Assembly (NCBI GenBank): GCA_029851415.1
Contig: CM056741.1
Location: forward strand, 90,431,282-90,495,281
Origin: Eretmocerus hayati
Lineage: Eukaryota > Arthropoda > Insecta > Hymenoptera > Aphelinidae
DNA length: 64,000 nucleotides
Direction of reading: 5' to 3'
Shown here: positions 44,770 through 53,837 of the stretch, in pieces
Numbering within the stretch: position 1 is the stretch's first letter
How the letters are laid out: each line of letters opens with the position of its first letter
The notes under the pieces: model-generated
Seen by the model: the letters and a program-made list of their open reading frames with translations, nothing else
Told to the model about the DNA's origin: nothing
The model's database searches: none
Made by a program: the position numbers and the translations under genes

Positions 44770-46884
44770 CTATAGGTTAATTCCGTCGTCTTCAGCGGCT
44801 CGTCCCTGGGCCGGAGTAGTTCTTACGACGGCCGAGGTCGAGTCTGCTGGGACATCAAGTTTTTCTTCCGAGGTTTTTAAAATCAAAACGTCAGCTTTTT
44901 GCATTGAAAAGTTGGCTTCGGCCATGTCAGTCTTGACCTCCGCGCATCTCTTGATTTGATCGATGCGGACCACTTTCGTGGTGTCATTGTTTATGAGAGT
45001 TACATTCTTCGTATTGTAATTTATATCTACAATTTCATATGGCCCTGTATATTGGGGGGCTAATTTATGCTTAATTGGTAATTTTAGTACGTAGACTAAT
45101 TCGCCTTCGCGAAAATGGCATGAATTCGAGGCTTTCATATCGTAGTTATGTTTATAGCGATACTTAGCATAATTGGCATGGAGGGCAGCCAGGGTCTGGA
45201 TTTGTTGTAGTTCAGTCCTTCTGTCCTCTACATAATCGTCGTAGGTCGGTGAGTCTTCCTGTTGTTTGTCTGGTCCTGGCAGCCTGACGTTGTGACCCAA
45301 TATGAGAGTGAATGGAGGGTAGCCTGTCGACGCGCTCTCCATGGCGTTAATCGAGAACTGTGCCATTGGTAGTACTTTGTCCCAATCCGACCGGTCCTTG
45401 GCGAAGGCCTTGAGGAATTCAGTCAACGTGGCATGCATTCGCTCAATCATGCCGTTACTCATGGGGGAGTATGGTGATGTGTTATATTTCCGTATACCAA
45501 AGGCCTCTGCGAAATCTTCCAAAATTCTATTAATAAAGTGTTTGCCCATGTCGCTCAAAATTGAGCCGGGTGGTCCAAAGTAAGCAATTACTTTGTCCAA
45601 TAGTCCTCTCGCTACTTCGTGAGCTGTTGCATGACGCGTTGGTATCAGAATGACATATCTTGTCAGCTGATCCTGGACTGATAAGATGTGCTTGTAACCA
45701 TTTTTCGAAGGGCACGGTGGCGTATAAAAATCAATTGCAACTTTGTCAAACGGGCGTGCTGGTGTGTCAACCAGCCTCAGTGGCAGGCGTACTTTTTGGC
45801 GTACTAATTTGTCAATTGCGCACCCGTCACATCGCTCGACTGTACTCTTGACATCTTCACGCATGGTCTTCCAATAATAACTGCGCGCGAGTTGATTGTA
45901 CGTTTTATTTATCCCGCGGTGGGCTCCGCTCGTCGATGCGTGAAATTCGTTGATGATTTTGAATCGATCGCTTGCTGGAGGTACTTTGAGGTTGTGTTTG
46001 AAGAGCACAGCCTTGATCGGTAAACCTTCAAATACTTGTTCAAATAATGAAACTATCTTCGGCCACAAAGTTGGCGCAAAAATCTGATTATCCTGTATCA
46101 TCCCTATGCTCTTCAAACCCCTCTTGCGGACTAAATTTTTCAAATTTTGTAATACCTTTTTGATGTCTTTTTGTAATGGCTTCTCGCCAATATAATTTTT
46201 CACGAAAGCTGCAAAGGTGCTCAAATTGCCTGCTCGAAATTCGTGAATGTCGCCAATTGAAAAGTTCCGCGTTTGCATCGTTTCTGCCTCGATATAATCC
46301 CTCTCAAGCAGCGAAGTAATCGTTTCAGTATTTGTATGCCCATCACATGACGCAAAGAATGCCACGTTCTCTCTGTAGCGAAATGCATGCTCGTCTACTG
46401 TAAGCAGTTTTTGCAGAGGTTGTGCTATTTCACTGTCCCCCAGTGCCCATGGTGGCTTTTCACGCGGCGGTCGGGATTTTATGACTTGGTATTTGTCAAG
46501 CGCTGACGTGTGCGCTTTTGCCCGTGTTGCCTGCTCCTCGAGGTGTGATTGAACTTGAATTATTTCTTGCTCAATGTCCCTTGCGCTTACTAATTCCGCG
46601 GGTTCAGGTGGCGCATTCGTTTCGCTATCGCTGGGTTCGCGGTTTTCGTCATCGAGCTTCTCGGAATCCGCGTTGTCAGGACTCGGTGTGGGCAGGAGAG
46701 GCGTGAAATGCTCACCAAGCATGTCCAGGTGCAGGTGTACGAATTCTGCGGAGTCGTTTGCAATAGTTTGCGAATATGAAATTTCGCCGAACGCGTCTAG
46801 CGCGTGAATGCAGACATTTTTATTATAGAGTCGCGAATATAAGAATATACAATCGTCATTGCCATATTCTTCATCGCTAGTCAA
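44770..46884 (-). CDS. Pol C-terminal ORF: OTU-like protease C-half and integrase (element 2)
   Basis: 704 codons in the +1 frame relative to the upstream pol ORF, overlapping it by 8 bp, so it is either reached by +1 slippage or split by a one-base change. Residues 1-62 complete the OTU-like domain (DEEYGNDDCIFLYSRLYNKN, then HLDMLGEHFTPLLP with the His codon at 46,710-46,708). A Pro/Glu-rich linker and a PPREKPPWALGD block follow. The integrase has an HHCC finger (FHASTSGAHRG, CDGC), then IDFYTPP (Asp about 384), ILSDMGKHF (Asp about 444) and NGMIERMH (Glu about 480), a complete DDE triad. The C-terminal GPYEIVDINYNTKN block matches gypsy integrase tails. Confidence 0.8.
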   Translation of the reverse strand: MTSDEEYGNDDCIFLYSRLYNKNVCIHALDAFGEISYSQTIANDSAEFVHLHLDMLGEHFTPLLPTPSPDNADSEKLDDENREPSDSETNAPPEPAELVSARDIEQEIIQVQSHLEEQATRAKAHTSALDKYQVIKSRPPREKPPWALGDSEIAQPLQKLLTVDEHAFRYRENVAFFASCDGHTNTETITSLLERDYIEAETMQTRNFSIGDIHEFRAGNLSTFAAFVKNYIGEKPLQKDIKKVLQNLKNLVRKRGLKSIGMIQDNQIFAPTLWPKIVSLFEQVFEGLPIKAVLFKHNLKVPPASDRFKIINEFHASTSGAHRGINKTYNQLARSYYWKTMREDVKSTVERCDGCAIDKLVRQKVRLPLRLVDTPARPFDKVAIDFYTPPCPSKNGYKHILSVQDQLTRYVILIPTRHATAHEVARGLLDKVIAYFGPPGSILSDMGKHFINRILEDFAEAFGIRKYNTSPYSPMSNGMIERMHATLTEFLKAFAKDRSDWDKVLPMAQFSINAMESASTGYPPFTLILGHNVRLPGPDKQQEDSPTYDDYVEDRRTELQQIQTLAALHANYAKYRYKHNYDMKASNSCHFREGELVYVLKLPIKHKLAPQYTGPYEIVDINYNTKNVTLINNDTTKVVRIDQIKRCAEVKTDMAEANFSMQKADVLILKTSEEKLDVPADSTSAVVRTTPAQGRAAEDDGINL

Positions 46885-47045
46885 AATTCTTATCGTCTGC
46901 GTCTATGCATTCTCTCAATAATGCCTGACCTCTTGTCAAAAGGTCTCTTCTCATTTCACGTGCGTGAATCTCTAGCTTTTCGATTACAATCAGGGACCAA
47001 AATAGGCAGTTGCCCTTGGGTAAATTTGGTATATCTACGACTCTC
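46680..47045 (-). other. OTU-like cysteine protease domain spanning the pol frame junction (element 2)
   Basis: The Cys box LPKGNCLFWSLIVIEKL has its Cys codon at 47,008-47,006 (residue about 1229 of the upstream ORF). The frame changes at 46,884-46,877, and the His motif LGEHFTPLLP follows in the next frame, about 100 residues after the Cys. Spacing and motifs fit OTU-family deubiquitinases. Element 1 has the same Cys and His motifs, with no frame change at this point but a frameshift elsewhere. Confidence 0.7.
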
Positions 47046-50000
47046 TGCAGCTTTATATGACACTCTGCACATGAATTGTATGGTAGAAATTTCTTAAACT
47101 TCTCATCTAGCATTGGTACGTTTTCGGAAAGTTGTGTAAGCATCTCACCCTCTGTTGTTGATTCATTCGCGACGGTAGTTGTGTCGAGCGCAATCCTTTT
47201 GTCACGTAGCCCGTCTGATGTCTCCCTGCATGATGTTACAGAAGTCGAGTGAGTTGAGAGCACATCCCGAGTTGGCTCAACTGAGTCCAGTGGGGGCGGG
47301 CTCTCTCTCTCTTCGAACTGTGGCTTATCGTTTAGTGGATTGGACTCTGCATTTGTCTCGTTACTCTGTTTCTTATTACGATGTATGATTCGCTTGGTGC
47401 GATCATCCGACGGATCGAGATTCTGTGCCGGCTCTGTCATTGCGTTTATGAACAATGGGCCCCCTTCACCTTGCGCCAATAAGCTACCGCTCGCGTCGCG
47501 CACCCGAAAATCGACATAATACCCGCTAACGGGTTTGACCGGAATTGCTGCATTTTCTCCCTGGTTTTGTGATTGAGTTTGACTTTCATTTTCCGGATTT
47601 TGATTTTGAAAATTTGGGACTGCGTCTTGAATAATCTCCATACTCTTAATTCTCGGAAATTCTATCGTTCCTGTATTCTGGTTCTCTAAAAATATTTTTG
47701 AAACGTAATCGTGATCTGGGATTGGATATACGTTTGGTGTAACATCCTTCTGTAAAGAATGAGATAGAATTATTGTTTCTAACGGGGGATCTTGCAGCAA
47801 TTGACTCCCCCCGTCGGATCTCTCTGCCCTTTGATATTGATCCATGGTTGTCTCTCTGACTGCGTTCTCATCTGCCGACTCGCGTGTGTGGGTATTCCCA
47901 GTGCTCGGGTTCTGTGCTAACGATGATTCGAAGGGTCTTGACGAGTCAGCTGTTGGTTGCGCTCGCAGCTGGTTTTGGATATTGAGAGCTGGGTACCGGT
48001 CTCTCAGACGTTTCGATGACCGCGTCTTCTGAAAGACTCTTCTGGGCCTGTTTTGCTTTTGCGGTTTTTGACTTTCTTCTATTTCGGATGTCGATTCGCA
48101 TGGATTCTCCGGTAATCTCTTTCTCGTAGGCTGAGCTTCCGCTTCAGTTGATTCAGTTTCGACGATCTTTGATTTTTCGGCGCCTACTACGCGATGCGCG
48201 CGTGTTTTTCGTACTTGATTTGACGGAAAATCGGTACTTTCGGGTGACTCCTCTGCCTCTTGCTGCTCGGCTAATGCGTACAATTCACTACGCGGGAGTT
48301 CTGGGTTAATTTCCCCCTCTCTGATCACAGGATTTCGCGATAGAGCATCAGCCGCATCATTGAGTTTTCCGGACCTATATTTTATAGTGAACGAGAAGTC
48401 ACGAATCTTGGCCTTCTGACGACAGTATCTTGTGTCATTCTTCGCTCTGTGAAGGTGACTTAAGGGTTCGTGATCAGTGATCACTTCAAAGTGTCTGCCG
48501 TATAGATATGGCTCGTAAGATTGGCACGCGTGTACTATACTTTCAAATTCTTTATTGTAAGTCGGCCACTTCAGTTCTGCTCCTTTTAGAATTCTGGACG
48601 CGTATGCTACCGGTCTATTATTTTTGATATCGCCGATTGCCAATACGGATCCCACAGCCCAATCGCTACTGTCGGTAAAGATGATGTACTTCTCATTTCC
48701 CGAGATTTCCGGACTCGCTAAAACGCTATCTGAACATAACGCGTCGCGTAAACTCTCGAATGCCTGTTGTTGCTCTGGACCCCATTCAAATGGTTGGTCT
48801 TTTTTCGTCAGATCAGTGAGGGGTTTCGCGATCTTCGCGTAATTCTCGATGAATCGTCGGTAGTATCCCGTTAACCCAAGGAATTGCCTGACTTTGCGTA
48901 CGTTCGTGGGTGCAGGGTACTCGCGCACTGCTTCCACTTTCTTGGGATCCGGTTTGATTTTGCCATTACCGACGATGTGACCTAGAACCTTGGCCTCGCG
49001 TTTCAGAAATTGACATTTTTTTGGTGATATCGTGAAATTCGCTGCGATTAAGCAGGACATGAACTTTCGGAATTTTATTTCGTGGGCTTCTAGCGAATCC
49101 GCCCAAATATACATATCGTCGCAATAGGTGGCTACATCTTCCGGTGAAAGTCCGGCCATTGCCATGAAGACGGCTTCATTAAAAGTATCTGGACTCCCTT
49201 CCATCCCTTGCGCCATTCGTGCGAATTCCATGTGCCCTAACGGTGTGCTTATCGCACTGTACTTTGCTGACTCATCATCCATCTCGAGCTGGTAAAATCC
49301 GTTCAATAAATCAATTACCGTTATATAGCGAGCGTTCGATAGTTGATCGATTATATCCGCGGTGAATGAGAGTGGCTGGCATGTGCCTACCGTGTCTTCA
49401 TTGAGCGGGCGGAAGTCCGCGACGAAACGGTACCTTTTTGTCCCGTCTTTGTCCGGTGATTTCGGTACTAAAAAACAATTTGACCTCCAGGGCGATCTGG
49501 AAGGGCGCAATATGCCGAGATCGCGTAATTTTTTTACTTCTTCTATCATCGGGCCCCTCAGAGCGGGTGGCAGTCTATACCTCTTAGCTTTGAATGGTTT
49601 TCCCGATTTCAAAGTGATTTTATGTTTTATATTCAGACTCGTGGCTTCAAGTGGCTCGCCTTCTAATCCAAAACGCCACGGGTCGATGCTAATCAGTCTG
49701 CGCACGTGCGCAATCTCCTCTTCACTGCATCCCTCGGTATCTACTAGTTTCATTAGAATTTCTACTCGCTCGGCCGCTGCCTTATCGCGTGCGCTCTTAT
49801 TACTACTCTGCGAGTTCTCAGAAGTTAGCTCCCTAGCTGAGCCTGATCCGGTAAATAATCTGCGAATACAATGAACCGCGTCCTCCCCAATGACACGTTT
49901 CTCTTCAACATTTTCCCAGGGAATTACTCTCGAAAACTTCCTCAACTTTACCGCTGGGGTATCAATATAAATGGTTTTGTATGAAGTATTCATTACTTCT

Positions 50001-50692
50001 GCAATTCCGTGGCCATTAAAATTCTTCGTGACAAACTTGCCAAAAAGGACTCCGTTCACTAAATGTGTGCGTGGCACCCAGCCTTCTTTTACATCGTTCA
50101 AAACCTTGAATTTAATAATTCGTCTGACTCTTGGCGGTAGCTTGATTTTCTCTGTGCATTTGAAGGGAATCGAAAAGTTTTCGAATTCAAGGCAGCGGGC
50201 TCTGGGGTTTAATTTACCTCCAAATTCAGTTAAAAAGTCCCACCCGATCAGTCCATCACAATCTAAAAGTATTGAATCGGGGACTACGTGGAATTGCCAT
50301 TGCATGCCGTTTATATTCATTATAATCATTCCCATTGAATAAAATTCTCCTTTTGCTACGCCGTTAATGCTTAGTATTTCCGACTTGTCTATGTCCTCAA
50401 GGTTTTCAACTTTACTGGCTTTAATGATGCACACGTCTGCTCCGGAGTCTATGTATAAATCACATTTTCCGTTCTTTGCTTCTTGGTTTTCGAAAGTTGC
50501 AACTGGTGGCATTCTGCCGGTCTTTAAAAATTTTATGGATACCTTTCGAATATTTGCCTGGGTCAATGTTTGAGAATTCACTGTATCATCGCTATCGTTT
50601 GATGTTATTGAATTCGACTCATCATCACCTGACGTATTCTCGCTTGATGGTGAATCGTTCTCTATCACTTGATCGCCAATGTCGCGATCCAT
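46877..50692 (-). CDS. Pol: protease, reverse transcriptase, RNase H, OTU Cys box (element 2)
   Basis: At least 1271 codons; the frame opens slightly further upstream, just inside the gag end, in the -1 frame. The aspartic protease has DLYIDSGADVCIIK (Asp about 85) and GLIGWDFLTEFGG. RT runs about 330-640 with FVADFRPLNEDT, the TVIDLLNGFYQLEMDD block and active site YCDDMYIWAD (about 525). RNase H starts IIFTDSSDWAVGSV (about 670) and ends with LNDAADALSRNP. About 400 residues of Gln/Asn/Ser/Glu-rich linker follow, then the OTU Cys box (about 1229). In the family these make and process the cDNA. All core motifs are present and no internal stop is seen. Confidence 0.85.
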   Translation of the reverse strand: MDRDIGDQVIENDSPSSENTSGDDESNSITSNDSDDTVNSQTLTQANIRKVSIKFLKTGRMPPVATFENQEAKNGKCDLYIDSGADVCIIKASKVENLEDIDKSEILSINGVAKGEFYSMGMIIMNINGMQWQFHVVPDSILLDCDGLIGWDFLTEFGGKLNPRARCLEFENFSIPFKCTEKIKLPPRVRRIIKFKVLNDVKEGWVPRTHLVNGVLFGKFVTKNFNGHGIAEVMNTSYKTIYIDTPAVKLRKFSRVIPWENVEEKRVIGEDAVHCIRRLFTGSGSARELTSENSQSSNKSARDKAAAERVEILMKLVDTEGCSEEEIAHVRRLISIDPWRFGLEGEPLEATSLNIKHKITLKSGKPFKAKRYRLPPALRGPMIEEVKKLRDLGILRPSRSPWRSNCFLVPKSPDKDGTKRYRFVADFRPLNEDTVGTCQPLSFTADIIDQLSNARYITVIDLLNGFYQLEMDDESAKYSAISTPLGHMEFARMAQGMEGSPDTFNEAVFMAMAGLSPEDVATYCDDMYIWADSLEAHEIKFRKFMSCLIAANFTISPKKCQFLKREAKVLGHIVGNGKIKPDPKKVEAVREYPAPTNVRKVRQFLGLTGYYRRFIENYAKIAKPLTDLTKKDQPFEWGPEQQQAFESLRDALCSDSVLASPEISGNEKYIIFTDSSDWAVGSVLAIGDIKNNRPVAYASRILKGAELKWPTYNKEFESIVHACQSYEPYLYGRHFEVITDHEPLSHLHRAKNDTRYCRQKAKIRDFSFTIKYRSGKLNDAADALSRNPVIREGEINPELPRSELYALAEQQEAEESPESTDFPSNQVRKTRAHRVVGAEKSKIVETESTEAEAQPTRKRLPENPCESTSEIEESQKPQKQNRPRRVFQKTRSSKRLRDRYPALNIQNQLRAQPTADSSRPFESSLAQNPSTGNTHTRESADENAVRETTMDQYQRAERSDGGSQLLQDPPLETIILSHSLQKDVTPNVYPIPDHDYVSKIFLENQNTGTIEFPRIKSMEIIQDAVPNFQNQNPENESQTQSQNQGENAAIPVKPVSGYYVDFRVRDASGSLLAQGEGGPLFINAMTEPAQNLDPSDDRTKRIIHRNKKQSNETNAESNPLNDKPQFEERESPPPLDSVEPTRDVLSTHSTSVTSCRETSDGLRDKRIALDTTTVANESTTEGEMLTQLSENVPMLDEKFKKFLPYNSCAECHIKLQRVVDIPNLPKGNCLFWSLIVIEKLEIHAREMRRDLLTRGQALLRECIDADDKNFD

Positions 50693-50757
50693 CGACGACG
50701 TATCGATTTTTACGTCATCAATGCGCCCGTCGCTTGGGGATCGCGGCGGACGTGTTG

Positions 50758-53124
50758 TTAGTTCAAATTACCATTCGCGTTTTGCGTGGCCTGGGGTTGG
50801 TGCTGGGTCTGCGGGGCTTGGGGTTGCGATTGCGACGCTTGGTGTTCTGATTGCGGCGCTTGCTGATCCGTATTTTGCCGTTGAGGGGAGTTTCGATGTG
50901 ACTCCCGTCGCGTGTTATTTTCGCTCTGGGGTTGTGTGACATTTCGCGATTGATAGTTCCTGTTATATCCCCCTCCTCGGCCTCTACCCCTATATCCGCC
51001 TCCTCTGTCGCGATTCGTGCTCGGGCGATCTATGTAGACCTCAGCTTTCTTAAAATCCGCTTCTAATTTCCAGCATACTTTCGCATCGTGGCCCGGTCTT
51101 TCGCAGTACTGACACGTTTTGTCATCATTTCGCTTCTTGTAACATTTCGCCTCAACGTGGCCCATAAGGTTGCAATATGGACACATGACCTGTGAGTCTG
51201 CCATCCGAATATTCGCGGAAATTGGCATAGCTTTGGGTTTTGCTGAGTCCTCTGAATTTGGGTAGTTTTTGCGCTGCAATGCAGCTTGTTGAGCGAACTT
51301 GACTGCTTCGCGAATATTGCCCGGACGGTTGCTTCTCACGACGCCTTCCAACTCTGAGCCTATACCTATCAAGAACCGTGTTAGCGCTGCCTCGTCGGCG
51401 TCTCGTGTTCGAGATTCTATCTCGGAGCGCGTATACTGCGATTTAGAGCCTGCCGTGCTTTTGAATTTATTCAATATTTCCTGTATCCGCGTTCCGTATG
51501 ATTCTAATGTTTCATCTTTTCTCTTCGCGCAGGTTTTCAGTTCGGACATAATATCGTCCAGTGACTCTACCATCATAAACTGCTCCTCTAATTCTTTCAA
51601 AAAAAGGTCTACTGACTCAAATTTCAATACCGCCGATCCAAATAATGTCCTGGCGGTTCCTCGTAATTTACTCGCGATGTTCATTAGAATTATACGGTCT
51701 GCTTCGGGACCACCAACACTTGACGCAATTCTTACTGCTGTACAGAACGCATCCAATGAGTCTCCTTCTCCGTTGAATTCACCCACGCTTTTCAACACTT
51801 CGTGTAAACTGAAGATTTTTCCCGTTCTCGAAATTTGTCCCGTTGAATGAGTTTGACGCTGGGTTACACGCGTTTGTTCTTCGGCGATTTGGGGGTGTAT
51901 TCTTTGTGTTTGCGTTCCGGTAAGGGTGGAATTTTGTCGTGAAAATCTCTGTGTCGTAGCTTGGACTAGTCTATCAGATCTCATATGATGACCCGCCTGT
52001 GATATTCCGTGATTTGGCTCAGAATTTTGGTATGTGTAACCGTTGCGTGTTGAGTTATTGGGGTATTGGTATATTCGTGGTGTACTGCAATGTTGTAACG
52101 GATTTTGCTGTTGATTCACATTCTGACTCTGCCGGTTATCGCCTATATTCACTTTTTCCCATAGTTCCGCTATTTTCGTAAAACTCATTCCACGGAGAAT
52201 ATTTTCGAGTGATGGTCCGTACTGACCGGGGGGCGATTTTCTGGCGAACACAGCGTTCTCACGAATCTGTTGGTTTCCCGTTAAGCTCTGATTTGTTTGA
52301 TTTTGCGGGAGATTGTTCCGTATGAGGTTCTGATCTGACTCATTTGGTAAAATTCCACTGTTCAACGGAAGGTCCCATGGAGTTTGGGGCACTACATGGG
52401 CGGTGGCTACTGGTGTGTTCGATCTGGAATTGTTTTGGCTTCTAAGTACATTTGTGTGATTATCGGGATTTTGATTCCTGAGTAAATCTGTGTTGTTTTC
52501 GAAATTTTGATTTCCAGGTAAATTCGTATAGTTTTCGGAATTTTGGAGGTTATTGTCACACGCAATTTGTTGAACGTTTTGAGGTTGAGTCTGCTCCGAC
52601 ATGAGTGAAAAGGTATCCGTAATTCTCATCATCGATTCGTGAGATGGCTGTTGTTTGCACAGAAATAATTGTCCATTAGGCCCGGTTAAATAAAATGTCT
52701 CTGGGTATGCAGTCATTGGTACTTCATTGCGTACGGGTGTTTGGATCGGGTTGGCTCGTATTGGGGACTCCTCTACCAGAGGGTTGGGCGTTCGCCATTG
52801 TTGGTATGTAGGTCCCGTATATTTGCCTCGAGGGCTATTGCATCGGCTATTCTCTAAGTGTTCATCCTCGTCTCTTTCATTGTTAAACGCACTCGCATCC
52901 ATTCCCCACGCTTCGTTCTGCTCATTTTGTTCAAAGTGCCAGTTTCTCGCGTTATTATAATCATCATTCAAATCACCGATGTTGTCAGGTTCGTCGCCCT
53001 GATTCTGTCTCTCAAACATCTCGGGGCAAGGGTGATTTACTTTTGGCATCGTCCCCGAGCGGTTAATATTTTCCTTGCTTTTTGATTTAGAAAAAATGCT
53101 GAGCATTCTCGACATGGTGGGCAA
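50758..53124 (-). CDS. Gag (element 2), 788 aa
   Basis: The start MPTMSRMLSIFSKSKSKENI is basic. About 400 residues of Asn/Gln-rich low-complexity sequence follow, then a capsid-like helical region (FSLHEVLKSVGEFNGEGDSLDAF, LKELEEQFMMVE, LTRFLIGIGSELEGVV) at about 430-610. Two CCHC knuckles, CPYCNLMGHVEAKC and CQYCERPGHDAKVC (about 647 and 669), serve RNA packaging. The tail is Gln/Pro-rich after an RGGGYRGRGRGGGYNR box. pol follows in the -1 frame. The Gln/Asn-rich N-terminal half is unusually long for a gypsy Gag. Confidence 0.8.
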   Translation of the reverse strand: MPTMSRMLSIFSKSKSKENINRSGTMPKVNHPCPEMFERQNQGDEPDNIGDLNDDYNNARNWHFEQNEQNEAWGMDASAFNNERDEDEHLENSRCNSPRGKYTGPTYQQWRTPNPLVEESPIRANPIQTPVRNEVPMTAYPETFYLTGPNGQLFLCKQQPSHESMMRITDTFSLMSEQTQPQNVQQIACDNNLQNSENYTNLPGNQNFENNTDLLRNQNPDNHTNVLRSQNNSRSNTPVATAHVVPQTPWDLPLNSGILPNESDQNLIRNNLPQNQTNQSLTGNQQIRENAVFARKSPPGQYGPSLENILRGMSFTKIAELWEKVNIGDNRQSQNVNQQQNPLQHCSTPRIYQYPNNSTRNGYTYQNSEPNHGISQAGHHMRSDRLVQATTQRFSRQNSTLTGTQTQRIHPQIAEEQTRVTQRQTHSTGQISRTGKIFSLHEVLKSVGEFNGEGDSLDAFCTAVRIASSVGGPEADRIILMNIASKLRGTARTLFGSAVLKFESVDLFLKELEEQFMMVESLDDIMSELKTCAKRKDETLESYGTRIQEILNKFKSTAGSKSQYTRSEIESRTRDADEAALTRFLIGIGSELEGVVRSNRPGNIREAVKFAQQAALQRKNYPNSEDSAKPKAMPISANIRMADSQVMCPYCNLMGHVEAKCYKKRNDDKTCQYCERPGHDAKVCWKLEADFKKAEVYIDRPSTNRDRGGGYRGRGRGGGYNRNYQSRNVTQPQSENNTRRESHRNSPQRQNTDQQAPQSEHQASQSQPQAPQTQHQPQATQNANGNLN

Positions 53125-53528
53125 TTCGACGATTTGACTCGGAAATAAATGCGAATGCGCTGTCTAACTTACAGAAAGAGGCAAAGGTGAATTATATATA
53201 AAGCAGTATTTACGCAGAACAGATGTGGCAGGCAAGGGCGGCGATGACTACGTAGAACTGCATTCCACCACGCTCCTCGGTTGATTGTATGAGACGGCCG
53301 CTTATCTCCCGCTGACACGATGATACTCGAGCTCGATAATCCTCTGCGGTTGTGAATGGATGATCCACCAGGACTGCGATTCCGTTGGTTCAATTCGTTC
53401 TGCCTATTATCTTTCACTTCGTCACTTTTCGTTATAAACACTCTCGTTACAACAGGCAGAACCGCGGGAAATTTTTCAAAAATAAATTTTTCAACTTCTT
53501 CAAAAAAAAACCTCGTGGAAAACGACCC

Positions 53529-53540
53529 CACCTAGCACCA
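53529..53540 (-). promoter_or_regulatory. Candidate primer-binding site of element 2
   Basis: Minus-strand TGGTGCTAGGTG, seven bases inside the LTR end, is shared with element 1. Seven bases of spacing is longer than usual. Confidence 0.55.
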
Positions 53541-53547
53541 GAAGAGA

Positions 53548-53837
53548 TGTGACGTGGGTAGGCACTTTCAGAATGAACACGAGTTATACAAAGTGAATAA
53601 TGACTTTAATGAAAGTATTGAAGTGAGAGAGAGTGTCCGAATGGGTTGATTGGTCTGAGCGGTCTGACGCGGCGAGGCCCGTCGTCCACGACGATGGGTC
53701 GCGACGCGCCTTTGCGCTTTGGGGGGAAACGCGCGAGTTTCCGTCAGGAAAGCTGACGGTGCACTTGCGACGGCTGGTGCATCGTCGGCGTGGCGCGGGG
53801 AGGTGAGAGTCTCATGCTCGAAACTCCCCACGTCACA
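53548..53837 (-). repeat. 5' LTR of element 2, 290 bp
   Basis: Partner of 35,166-35,455 with one difference. It is followed outward by ATGG (53,838-53,841). Homology between the 3' copy and the 32.4-kb fragment extends about 250 bp beyond the LTR, but that extra block is absent here, which supports the 290-bp boundary. Confidence 0.8.

Larger units (their letters stand above)
35166..53837 (-). mobile_element. Env-bearing Ty3/gypsy (errantivirus-like) retrotransposon with OTU domain, element 2, 18.7 kb
   Basis: 290-bp LTRs at both ends differ at one base (G at 35,182, A at 53,564) and share TGTGACGTGGGG..CCCACGTCACA termini. ATGG flanks both sides and the same foldback DNA lies outside. Reading the minus strand: LTR, PBS, gag (788 aa), pol (1271 aa, -1 frame), integrase ORF (704 aa, +1 frame), env (668 aa), a long non-coding 3' region holding a 3.8-kb DNA transposon, LTR. 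Without that insert the element is about 14.9 kb. The single LTR difference implies recent insertion. The two LTRs lie far apart and were matched by eye. Confidence 0.8.
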
